Positions 48,391 through 59,821 of a stretch of DNA of 64,000 bases are shown here, piece after piece. The stretch covers positions 90,292,599-90,356,598 of the forward strand of contig CM060911.1 in assembly GCA_030737875.1 (NCBI GenBank), in the 5' to 3' direction. How positions within the stretch are numbered: the first letter of the stretch is position 1; each line of letters opens with the position of its first letter. The notes under the pieces are model-generated. The model worked only from the letters and a program-made list of their open reading frames with translations, searched no databases and had not been told where the DNA came from. The position numbers were made by a program, and so were the translations under genes. The stretch is from Allium sativum (taxonomy: Eukaryota > Streptophyta > Magnoliopsida > Asparagales > Amaryllidaceae).

Positions 48391-51329
48391 TATTAACGTT
48401 TATTCATTTCAAAAGATTTCCTTTTTACAACGTTTATCTATTGATAAAGATTTACTTTTTTTACAACGTTTATCCATTTATAAAGATTTACTTTTAGTAA
48501 CTGTTCTTCACTTTATAAATGTCCTTTTAATAACGTTTCTACTTCTCTATATAAGTCCAGACTTATATATATTCCATTTATCAACGATAAATAATTTATT
48601 TAATTTATAAAATATTATTTATAAATTAATCTACTTCAATTTATCTGTTTAAAACAGATTTCCTATTTAATATCTCATTTAAATCCATATCTTGTTATAC
48701 CGTGTGCGAAGCACGGGTTTTAAATCTATCCTTGTATCATTCTATTTATTTTCCGAACAAGTGTTCCTTTATTCTATTTATTTTCTAAATAAATATTTCC
48801 TGTTTATAAAACTCTATTTGTTTTATAAATACTTCCTTTTATAAAACCGTGTTCGTTTTATAAATAATTTCCTTTTATAAAATCCTATGATTTTATAAAA
48901 TTTCTTTATTTCAATATACATTGAAATGTTCTTTTTCACTACTCAGGGTTTCTTATGATATTTAAAATATCAAACAACGATGATCAATATCGTTCTAACA
49001 TCCAAAATCAATAACAGATTATAAATCACACATATATCAGAATATATGAAAACAGTAAAATAATTGTTGAGGATTCCAGTCGGATTCCTCCAACCTGTTT
49101 CCCTGCATCCACAGATGTTACACAATGAAATATACATCAATTTCATTCCAACATGAAATATACTGATGAACTGAATCAATATTTGATTGTCATTTATATA
49201 TATATAACTATATCTATGTTTCAATCAAATCTATTTAACAGTCCAAACTATCAATACACAGCAATCAAATCATTTAACACAGTTTATATAAAAATATAAA
49301 CTGAGGAGAGTTAGTGAGTTTTACTCACCTTGGCGCATTAACTGTTCAATAACGATTTACGTCAGTTCAGTATCGCACGTTCAAGTCCGCTTACGCTTCT
49401 TTTCCCACTCGCGAGCACTACTCCGCATTCGAACCCTTGTTCAATGTTGTGATTGCCAGACACAAACCGCCTTCTACATCCTACAGCAGATGCGTGCGCT
49501 TCCTTATTTCCATCCTCATCTTCTACGTAGTATGAACCCTGACCCCACCCGAGTAACCATACCGCATACACTCCATTATGTTTAAAACCAACCTGCTCCT
49601 CTTTAGCACCCCCTCCATGCTTACTGTGACATCAATCAGCATCTGTTATAACCAGAAATGCACACGTCGGATCCTTCTCACTACATACCCTCTTGAACAC
49701 AGTAACTCCACCTGCGTCACTATTACTTCGAGCTTGCCTCCCTTCAGTTCGAAAAGGACTCCACCACTACCACTTTCAACCAGTCAATCCCCTCCTTCAG
49801 CCTCCGACAGTTGCTCCAGAACCCAAAACATGCATCGTTCCTACACATTTCAGTGCGCATGCACCATGCAGATGATATACAAACTTGAAGCCCTTCATGT
49901 CACCTCTTCTTTCACCGCACTCCCCTGTTCTCGGCTATCTCTACTCCGACCTCTTCCCCGACCTAGGCGACCCCATCTTTCTCCCCACAATTTAATCTAC
50001 CGTATGTACTTCTGCAACTAAAACCATTTCGTTTACTGGTTCCACCCTCTACAACAAACCTCCATTCGCAGTGCCTCTCCACATACACAGATCGCGCCAT
50101 TCAAACTCACAAACCATCGAAATCCTTCATCGCTTCATCCATCAGCACTCGACGCTTCCTGCTACTGGCTATCGACATCAGGGATTGATCGCACAAAGTC
50201 TCCACCGAACACCCTTGTAGTGCTCGAATAAGCACAAGAACCCCGAACCCTAGGCATTATTGTTGTACGTCGAACACAGACCCGAAGGCCGATCCCACTA
50301 ATCCACTCACGAGTTTGAAGAGCAGAGTAACACGATGTCGAATATACAGGTTAAAGGATTTTAGGATTTTAGGATTTTCATTTTCTTTTTCATTGATTTT
50401 AGAAATGGCGAATTGGTTTTCCAGAAAAGAGAAGTGCGGTTCATTTCGTTTAAAGAGTGGAGGCGCAGATGCGAAGTGAACCAAGAATTCGGTTTAGAAA
50501 TACTTTAAGGGTTATTATATATAAGGATTTCCTTTTTGATTTAAGGGGAGATTTAGAGGCCACGTTTTCCTCTTACGTCCATGAATTTGATTTGGTCCAT
50601 AGCTGTCCACGTGAGTGATGAATGTGGCTTTGTTTGATCCACATAATGAAGACTAGGTTAGGATAATTATTTTACGCTTGAGAATAACCCATTATGCGGA
50701 ACTCTGTTTGTTCACGGACTGATATGAAAGTACCAGTGAGTCGTACAATGTATCACGATCCCAAAAATGTAATAATACCGGTAGATGGACTCATATTGTG
50801 AAACCCCAAAATTTCGATACAGGGTGCCAAATACTCCAAATAAAAAGTCGCTTATTAAATTAATTAAAAATTACCATAAATTTCTAAAAATTAAATTATC
50901 ACTATGTCTCTAAAGAACCTTGTCTAAATTCAAACCCTATATCTAGTTATATTGAAAAACCCTTTTATAACGTAAATAAAGCGTTGCAAATTATAAAGGA
51001 ATTCCACAGCGACTTTTCTAAAATTTGATTTGGACATATCTCAACATCTACCCGACGAAATCCTGATTTTCCTCTTCCACTAGAAAGATATACTCTACCA
51101 GCTCCACACGTTTCTTGTTTCACAGAAATCCGGCTTAAAATGAATCATGTACATTCAGTTGAAGTTCAAATCGCCAAATAGCGAACTGCAGCGCTATTTC
51201 AAGCTCTATTTTAATTATATTATAATTATACGTTCGAATGTTGTACTTTAAGTTATCGATATCGCCAAACCGATATATAAATCATTAAATAAATTAATTA
51301 TTCGACAGCTAACAAAACGCGCCATTACA

Positions 51330-51334
51330 GAAAT
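51330..51334. repeat. Target site duplication GAAAT, right of B
   Basis: Second copy. The A LTR resumes directly after it. Confidence 0.95.
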
Positions 51335-52456
51335 CAAGAAAAAAAAAACCACCCTGTCGCTGGCGATTCACCACCGCCGCCCCCCTCTGCCGCCGCTGCC
51401 GCTCTTCTTCTTCCTCCTCCTCTTGTCGCTTCTCCTCCTCCAGCCTAGACCCCCACCCCGATCCAAATCCAACCCAAACCCCGAGCCCTAGCCGCGCCCC
51501 CCAACCCGCGTCGCCCCCTATACCCTCCGACCTGCCACCTCTCCGACGTCAGCACTTCCCCCTTGACCTGCGCCAGAAGCAAACCCCCTCCCTCTCAAGA
51601 ACGCTGTAAGTTTTTATTTTTTTTCTTGGTTCTTATTTTAATTTTAATTTGAAAATCAGTTTTTATATGAAGTGATAAAAATGAGATTTATATATTAGGA
51701 AAAAAATGAGATTTATATATTAGGAAAAAAAATGAGATTTATATATTAGGAAAAAAAATGATATTTATATATTAGGAAAAAAAATGAGATTTATATATTA
51801 GGAAAAAAAAATGAGATTTATATATTAGAAAAAAATGAGATTTATATATTAGAAAAAAATGAGATTTATATATTAGAAAAAAGATTTGATTTTGTTAGGG
51901 GAAAGTATGATTTTTATATTCTTGAAAAGAATTAAAAAATATGATTTTTATATTTTTTTTTAAGTATTAAAAATGTAGTCTTTACTATATAGCGATTATA
52001 AAAATATGATTTTTATATTTAAAGTAGTAAAAATATAATCTTTTATATTGTAGAAAGATAAAAATATGATCTTTGCATAGTAGGAACTATAAAAATATAA
52101 TCTTTATGAAAAGGCGATATTTTTAAATATGAAAAGGCGATATTTTTAAATGTGAAAAGGCAATATTTTTAAATGTGAAAAGGCGATATTTTTAAATGTG
52201 AAAAGGCGAAATTTTTAGATGTAAAAATGCGAAATCTATATTTTTGAAATGGAATTTTATATATTGAATAGCGAAATCAAAATTCGATTTTTATATATTG
52301 AATAGCGAAGTAAAAATTCGATTTTTATATATTGAATAGCAAAGTAAATATGTGATTTTTATATAGGTAGTGGATAAGGGCAACGAAATAGACGAAAGAA
52401 AAGCACGGTGAAGATTTCCTACCCATGAAGAATTGCGTCATTCAGTTTAGCGAAAG

Positions 52457-52473
52457 GGTAAGAACTTCTTACC
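52457..52473 (+). promoter_or_regulatory. Donor-like palindrome of A, right LTR (compensated)
   Basis: GGTAAGAA-C-TTCTTACC. Differs from the left LTR copy at two positions that face each other in the stem. Confidence 0.55.
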
Positions 52474-53360
52474 TTTCAATTTCTTTTTCTAGTTATATAT
52501 ATATACTAGGATGCAGACGGTGCTTAGTAGCACCCGACACCCGTCATCCACAGACCATGGATGGCTTGTTTGTTAAATTGTTTGGTTGTGTAGTTGGTTA
52601 GTCTAATTGATTGAAATTTGAATTGTTTGGTGAATTGAAATTGATTTGATTGATGTGTGAATGGCGTGGGCCTTCACTAGACCGGGGATAAGGCTAGCCC
52701 TCGTCCCGTTTCTAGTATCGTGCCGTTATGCCGCCGAAATTTTCTAAAATATGTTAGAAAAATAAAAATAACATTTTATTGAATAAATGAACCGAATAGA
52801 ATATTCATAGGTTGAATAAAATGTTTTATCGTTAAGAATATAATTTTTAACGTGAAAGTAAATAAATGAATATTTATAAACAAACCGGACGGTTTGTTTA
52901 TGTACACCTATTTGAATGACATTGATTGGGACGATAAATTTTACACATCGTCCAATAGCACAAATAAAATATGTGTTTGATTGTTTGAAACCCCACACGG
53001 GTGTTGGGATGGAATTTGAAGTTCACTCATCCTGATTGATTAAATATGTCAATCGATTGATTGACAGGCTGTTATAAGCATTAGATATCTATATTTGATG
53101 CTTATACGGTGTAGTGCACTTTGGTTGATGGTTGATTATTTATCGTTGCTATTATATACATGTGTTGTATGAAAATCCATATAATTAACTTTATATTGTA
53201 ATTGATTGGGCCTCATTCCAATCGTGAAAATAAAGAATATTTTGATAATAACAAATATTTTGATAATAGGAAATATTTGAAATAGAATATTCGAAAATAG
53301 AAATATGTGAAGCCGTGATGATCAGATTGACGCCATTTTGACGTGAACGATATTTATATC

Positions 53361-53684
53361 GATTTGAAAACGATTTCGAAATGAATTGAATTGAAAACGA
53401 TTTCGAAATGAATTGAATTGAAAACGATTTCGAAATGAATTGAATTGAAAACGATTTCGAAATGAATTGAATTGAAAACGATTTCGAAATGAATTGAATT
53501 GAAAACGATTTCGAATTGAATTGAATTGAAAACGATTTCGAAATGAATTGAATTGAAAACGATTTCGAAATGAATTGAATTGAAAACGATTTCGAATTGA
53601 ATTGAATTGAAAACGATTTCGAAATGAATTGAATTGAAAACGATTTCGAAATGAATTGAATTGAAAACGATTTCGAAATGAATT
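53361..53684 (-). repeat. 27-bp minisatellite, 12 copies
   Basis: Same unit as 30439-30951 but seven units fewer. Two units carry TCGAATTG in place of TCGAAATG. Confidence 0.95.
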
Positions 53685-56195
53685 CAAATTGAATTGAAAT
53701 TTGAATTGAATAGAAATGAATTTTAAAACGAATTTATAAAGAAGAATTCAATTTTGATTTGAATTAAAATGGAAGTTGAGATTGCTTTTGAAACGAATAT
53801 TAAAACTATTTATATAATTCGTTTTAAATAGAAATCGACGAAATATATATTATATATATTATATATATAATATAATGGCCTGAAAAGAACGCGCCATGCC
53901 GCGGCAGTTCGTGAATTTCGACCATTCATTTCAAACGGACATTACGGGAGATCCGACCGTCGGATTCTCCTAAAACCGAACCCGTCGTATCGAAAAGAGC
54001 TTTCTAACGAATGTTAGAAATTTGAAATCTAACGGTTGGATTTGGAGTTACGTCCAAATCAAATTTGAAAAAGGTCGCTGTAAGTGTAGTTCGATGGCCA
54101 TTGATGGAAATTGACTATACGGGCCTTGATAAAATTATTAAAAATAGTAATAATTTGTGTAAAATCATAAGAAATGATTTAGAAAGGATTGGGATGAAAA
54201 ACTCCATATTTGAAAGGATAAAAATAGATTTTTATCGAAATGAACTAGTTTTGAACTAGAATTATAATTCTATTTATTTTTAAATAAATAAATTGAATTT
54301 GAAGAGGGTTTTGAAAATAACCAAAATTTCCAATGATTGCATTGGAGTGGATTTGAATCGAAATTGTCTTCGGAATATTTCGATGTTGGAATTCGTGATT
54401 ATACAGATGTTGTTATGGAAATTTGAAAGATATATATTTATATCGTTATTTCCAATACGACATTTGTTAGTCGTAGAATTTGATATTGAATATAAGTCGA
54501 TATATTTTCTATTCAGAGCCTTGTATTGAATATCAAATGTGATTTTGGGTTTATCGTGAACCGTGTTTTAAATGACACTGATTCTTTAACCCAGTTAACG
54601 ATTAAAACTAAGTGGAGTTTTAATGAATCTTTAATTAGATTGAAAGAATCGAGAATAAAGTATCACCAGTTTTACACTAGGCGATTGTTAAATCTTTAAT
54701 TAGATTTGAACGTGAAATGGTAATTGAATTTACCGATAATACCGTGGTGTTAGATATGAAGTATAACCAGTTTTACTTCATGGGATGAATAGGTTGGGAT
54801 TGGGAAATAAAATAAATGATTTCTTCGGTGTGGTTCGCTAATCCCGACTAGTTTGAATTGATATTCAAAGGAGATTAAAGAATAAATTTAAAGAATTTAT
54901 CTTGGATAAAATTAATGGGAACTTTTCCCAAAGTATAGGAATATTTGAATAAAAGAATATTCTGAATTGGAATGAGGCGTATGTTGTGTTTGTGTAACAC
55001 TTTTATAATATATACGTGATTTATTCAGAAAGACCGGGTTTATCCCATTCTGAATAACTGATTCGACGTGGTGTCGAAGATGAAGACGGTGGTCGAAGAC
55101 CGGAAGTCTTCACGTCGTTTGGGTGATTACTGATGATCTTGATTGGGCTGTACACCCAAGAGGATGGAAATAGTTGGCGGTCGTCCAGACGTACTTGGAG
55201 ATGGATGGATATGCGAGGAAAGTGCCTACGGTTTCGTTCAGACCTAGAACGGACTTGTAAATGGATGGTGTGTCCGACATTGTATTCCTTTATATTGTAT
55301 TTGTTGATCTCTGCTAAATATATATCTGTTTGGCGGCGGAGAATTTATTCTCTTGCTTAACGCCCTTCTCTGAGACATATGAGCTCAGAGGTTATATATT
55401 GGCAGAAATCAGTGGTACGATATGGATTGATAGTGTGGCATACTGAGATGCAGTGATCCAGACTTTTGTTTAAAAGCAAAGTTTGGTGGTTGATGATCAA
55501 AGCGCAGCTGATATAGCATGGCTTTGTGTATAGCGTTGATCCGCGAGCCTCACAGCCCGGAATGGTGGTAAACTTATGGTTTGATCAGTATACATTTTTA
55601 GTGTAGTGGATTCGGTCGATCGATATTGAGCTTCGTGCTCGGAGGGATAGAGTAAGCGGTGTTTTCTCTTGCTGGGACGTAAGCCGCGGTGATACTTGAG
55701 TCCCAAAAGTGCGGATGTGCATAGCGGTGTTTTCTCTCGCTGAGACGTAAGCCGTGGTGATTTGTACTACGCGATCGATCTTTCGAATCAGGAGCCACCA
55801 TGGTGGAAATCCAATTTCCAATACGTGTATCTCGGCTTTATTTGTAGAGCCTAGTATGGCGACATAGTGGGATGGGGCACTCATGCCGTCTATGATTTAT
55901 ATTTATGATTGAAATTGTTCTTGACACTATACACTTATTATAGTATCAAATGATTTGTTTTAAACGTATCAAGCATGTTTGGTTGTTATAAGGTAAAATC
56001 CTATCCTCCGGCTTGCGTTGCATTGTGTGATGGGACCTGGGTCTTATAATAGCTTCATTTTTCGAAAAAGCATCGCGCTGTTTATTCTATGCACTAGTAT
56101 TCTTGGGAGGAAACCCGTTCCGTGTTATACGGCGTGGTCCCTTGAATTACTCTCTTTTAAAGTAAAGTTTTAAATAACTGTTTTAGTTCTCACAC

Positions 56196-56209
56196 CAGTC
56201 ACATGACTG
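56196..56209 (+). promoter_or_regulatory. Conserved 3'-LTR hairpin, A right
   Basis: CAGTCA-CA-TGACTG, as in the left LTR. Confidence 0.6.
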
Positions 56210-56583
56210 ACCTGGAGTTTATTGTTTTAACCTAAACTCTGGGTGCCCTTATTTTCGACACGGGCAGCTAGTAGTTTTGGTTTTGCAGATTTATATTCAC
56301 AGGATCCTGGTTTACAGCTGGAATGATATCCGGAAAGCTTTGTATCCGTATATCTCTTCTAGTTGTGTATTGTATTATTTTCAGCTGCTAGGTATTTAAA
56401 TGTAATTTAAATCTCTGATATTTCTGTGTAATATTCATTTATACTCTGTATATTCTTGTAATCTGATGCATTGTTGTAATAACAGTGAAATGTTCTTCTA
56501 TTTGTGTTCTGATTTGTCTTGTGCTCACAGTAATTCGTTCTTTCTCATCTCTTCGGAGACCGGGGAAGTTTCGGGTCGCTTCA

Positions 56584-56588
56584 GGTTC
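56584..56588. repeat. Target site duplication GGTTC, right of A
   Basis: Second copy. The C LTR resumes after it. Confidence 0.92.
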
Positions 56589-56765
56589 ACACCATATCGT
56601 CATTTCGGCCAATTTTGATTATTCAAAATTAAATATATTATTTAATTTATTATTTTAATTAAATATTCACTCTTATTTAATTCCACGACCATTTAATTCA
56701 CTATACCACCATTGATATAATTAAATAAATTAATTCTAATACCTCTGCCAATGCGGGTCATTACA
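56589..56765 (-). mobile_element. 3' LTR of C, terminal segment (177 bp)
   Basis: Runs from the A insertion point to GCGGGTCATTACA. In sense orientation this is the first 177 bp of the LTR (starts TGTAATGACCCGC). Confidence 0.88.
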
Positions 56766-56778
56766 ATCTTCCCCACTT
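56766..56778 (-). other. Polypurine tract of element C
   Basis: The minus strand reads AAGTGGGGAAGAT abutting the LTR. Preceded by CGAGGACGAAATTATTTT. Confidence 0.88.
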
Positions 56779-58119
56779 AAAATAATTTCGTCCTCGAAAT
56801 TGCTAAAAGGTAGAGGACGACCCTATCAACTGGTTAGAACATATTTGTTCACTTCTTAACTTCAGTTTCAACTGAACTAATTTAATTTCAATTAAATTAT
56901 TAATTAATTCCTATCAATGAAAATTTTCAAAAATCCTGAAAATTTTCTAACACCTTAACTTTTTTGAAAAATTTCGCCAGCACCTCCTTTGTACTGGTTA
57001 ATAGCTCAAACTCCCACTCGCCTCTCTGGGATATCTCCAACCCAAAAGAAAATCAAACAGCCAAGCGGCTTACCAATTCGGCTCATAAATCTTATCTCCA
57101 ATAGAAATATAAACTTGTACCTTTTGTCGGCATATCATTTTATCCTTTCCACCTGTTATCAATTCAGCGGATACAAGGGTCATCCCAATCAAATTCCAAT
57201 CTTCTTTTATCCAGAACACAACCATTCGCTTATATCCGAGCCAAATATCATTTCAACTCGAGTTTCTTCTCGATTCCCAACTCTTAACTTGATTATCACA
57301 TTACACTTCAATTTTGAATCTCACAATCCAATTTGTTTTGATATCATTCTAATTCAATCTCAGTTACCACTTTACTGTCTTTACTTTAATTCAAATTTGC
57401 TTTCACAAATTTCTGTTAAATTTGTTTTTAATTCAATCAGTCTTTCCCTGGGGTTTTTTTAAACAGTTTACTCTTTTCAAAAATCAAATTTTCTTTTTTT
57501 TTGAAATTCAACTGATCCCATAATCAATATTCCATTAGTTAAATCACTTCTCTATTTCTTTATCAATATTTGTTAACCAAATATTTTCAATAACCATATT
57601 GGCCCTTTTATGTTATTGGGAAAACATTTCTGAATATCACCTTCCTTTATGTTCTAAACTTTAGAAAATATATGCTATTTATAATTGGGAAATATTCCAA
57701 TTACTTATCTCTTTTCCGATCTCGTTTATTTCTATGCTTAGGAAATATTTATCATTCTATTTCCAAGTTTACACTTATTTGGGTTAAAACGGATGTTGTG
57801 TAAAACATCGTTACGACAACCCAAATACTATATTCAACTAACTCATATTCAACATCGATCTTCGAGCCTGAAATCTTACTATTTATTTGTTAATAATGAG
57901 ATCAATCAAGTTGGGGTATAACTACCTCTCAGACCTTGACTGAATAACATTTATAACGTCAAAACAGATATGACTACTTCCTCGAATAATCAATACCATA
58001 CAACTACTTATTCACTCCTAAACACATATAAACTTCCTCTTTCTATTTTTACTAGATTTTATTCTTAGTCTTCCTTTTTGATTATACTATTCTATTTCTA
58101 AGTTTGTTCCCTTATCGAC

Positions 58120-58125
<6 letters not shown>

Positions 58126-58151
<26 letters not shown>
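58126..58151. repeat. (TA)n microsatellite
   Basis: Uninterrupted TA run in the C internal domain. Confidence 0.9.
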
Positions 58152-58155
<4 letters not shown>

Positions 58156-58689
58156 ACGTTGATTTCTAATTATCAAATTATCTTAAAAATATTCTAACTC
58201 CTTAAATTTCCGGAAAAATTCGCCATAACCTCCTTTGTACCGGGAGCATCGGGATATTCAAATAGCCTCCCATGGCCCTCACCAATCCAAAAGAAAAACA
58301 AAAAGGCAAGCGGCTAGCCGATACGGCGCATAAAATCTCATATATGAATTAAACACGTACCTTTCGTCGAGCATTCTATTTATATACCTTCATACCTTAT
58401 CCATACCTATCTCACGCATATTTATACTTGCCCAATCTATTTTAACTATACCTAATCGTTTTAACTCAATTCGTTAATTAATTTGTTAATTAACTCTTTA
58501 GTCTATTTCACTTTTATATTTGAATATACATGTTCAAATATAAGTTTAACTTGTTTATCATCTAATTTGAATCCAAATTTCAAATTTATGTTCTATATAT
58601 TCGATTTCGAATATCCATTTACAAATCTGATCCACCTTTCAAAGTTCAACTTCAAATTCAAATCTCGATTAACTAATTCCTCTTCGACC

Positions 58690-59070
58690 TAGTTAATTCT
58701 ATTCAATTTCAGTTCAAATTTTATATTTGAATTTCATTTCAATTCTATTTGAATCTTCTATATTCAAATTTCAAATTCAATTCTATTTGAATTTTCCTAA
58801 TTCAAATTCTATTTGAATTTCATATATTTAAACTCCTTTAAATTTCGATATTCAATTTGAATTACAAATACTCAAATTCCTTTTCAAATCCTTTATTCAA
58901 TTTCTATGTCACTTCTCTTATTCAAATTCTATTCGATTTCTCATATGTCAAATTCTGTTCGATTTCTATATTCGAATTTCCTCTATTCAAATTCTATATC
59001 ACTTCCATTGAATTTCATATATTCAAACTCCCTTTGAATTTCTATTTCAAACTTTCTTTATTCATTCTTT
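58690..59070 (-). repeat. ATTCAAATTCTATTTGAATTT-type degenerate array
   Basis: Roughly 20-35-bp units built from short palindromes AAATTC..GAATTT in the C internal domain. Not found at this density in A or B. Confidence 0.7.
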
Positions 59071-59173
59071 ATTATAAATCCCATTTGAAATTCAACACAA
59101 CTTGTCTTTCCCAAAACAAATTCAAAACATTATCTTTGGTAGTAATTTGTCACTTACAACTCGAAAATGAATA

Positions 59174-59198
59174 CTGATGATGCAGCTGTCATCATCAG
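59174..59198 (-). other. Candidate RNA dimerisation hairpin, C
   Basis: Stem CTGATGATG/CATCATCAG (9 bp), 7-nt loop with palindrome CAGCTG. Confidence 0.55.
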
Positions 59199-59809
59199 AA
59201 CCTATTTTCCAGCAATCGAAGTGAGTTCAATACTATAAAACCATTTCCACATTGAAATTCATTTCAAAATATAATTCACACTGCTTGTAAAACAATTTAA
59301 AATCTCCCAGGATCTTAAATTTTCCTTATTTTTAATCCCAATCCATTTACAAACACTTATCCAATTCTCCAGAGTTTTAATTCAATTTCTGGTTTAAATT
59401 TCAGATTTAACTCATCTAATTTTACGTATTTCACTTATATGAATTCTGATTGGATATTTACATAACCATTTAATTTATTATCTTACTTGATTAAAATAAC
59501 AACCAATATATCCAATATATATGGAAATATACGTTGGGTAAACTATTTTCATTTACCCTCTTTTCAAAACATATCGTGCCGACCCATTGTATTCAAGTGT
59601 TTAGTAACTCCTACCGATACAGTGGATCAAACTGATCGACCAGAACTCATAAACGATTTAACCAATGAATCTCCACAATATTTAACAATTTTTTTATATC
59701 AATAACAAATATGTTCACTCGTATATATACACTCAATCTCAGTCTAGGGTATTACTAACCCTATCTCTACCGAGTCACGCGACAGAGCCAAGTAATTCTT
59801 TTAACTTAA

Positions 59810-59821
59810 GCTCTGATACCA
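59810..59821 (-). other. Primer binding site of element C (tRNA-Met)
   Basis: The minus strand reads TGGTATCAGAGC, two bases from the 5' LTR at 59824. Confidence 0.95.

Larger units (their letters stand above)
36514..51329 (-). mobile_element. Element B: non-autonomous giant-LTR retrotransposon, youngest insertion
   Basis: Minus-strand element with perfect 5-bp duplication GAAAT. 3' LTR 36514-43241 (6728 bp), internal 43242-44619 (1378 bp), 5' LTR 44620-51329 (6710 bp). The LTRs are very alike: in the first kilobase I count three substitutions and one 3-bp indel. LTRs make up about 91% of the element and no gag or pol is present, so any mobilisation must have been in trans. Confidence 0.95.
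44620..51329 (-). mobile_element. 5' LTR of B (right copy, 6.71 kb)
   Basis: Same content as the left LTR, shifted by about 8.1 kb: CAGTC hairpin 45001-45014, arrays 46856-48390, donor-like hairpin 49314-49328, leader 49330-50510, TATA near 50517-50525. One of the TTTAACTGGTAAA units is missing relative to the left copy. No gene recognised. Confidence 0.95.
27508..56583 (+). mobile_element. Element A: non-autonomous giant-LTR retrotransposon
   Basis: Plus-strand element with perfect 5-bp duplication GGTTC. Left LTR 27508-33855 (6348 bp), internal domain 33856-35557 (1702 bp), right LTR 35558-36513 plus 51335-56583 (about 6.2 kb, interrupted by element B). LTRs begin TGTAATAACCCG and end GGGTCGCTTCA. 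A primer binding site and a purine tract sit exactly at the internal edges, so the 6-kb repeats are true LTRs and not a segmental duplication. LTR divergence is about 1.5% by eye (8 substitutions in about 520 bp compared). Confidence 0.95.
51335..56583 (+). mobile_element. 3' LTR of A, second segment (5.25 kb)
   Basis: Continues the LTR from the base after the B duplication to CTTCA at 56583. Parallel to 28465-33855. Differences include minisatellite copy number, the 25-bp array, and the compensated palindrome at 52457. Confidence 0.95.

Noticed and set aside
36514..51329. Interpretation as a large tandem segmental duplication
   Set aside because: The two copies end exactly at a primer binding site and purine tract, and the whole is bounded by a 5-bp GAAAT duplication, so it is one LTR element.
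56989..57462. 157-codon plus-strand frame in the C interior
   Set aside because: Antisense to C, low-complexity pyrimidine-rich composition, overlaps the conserved non-coding block.
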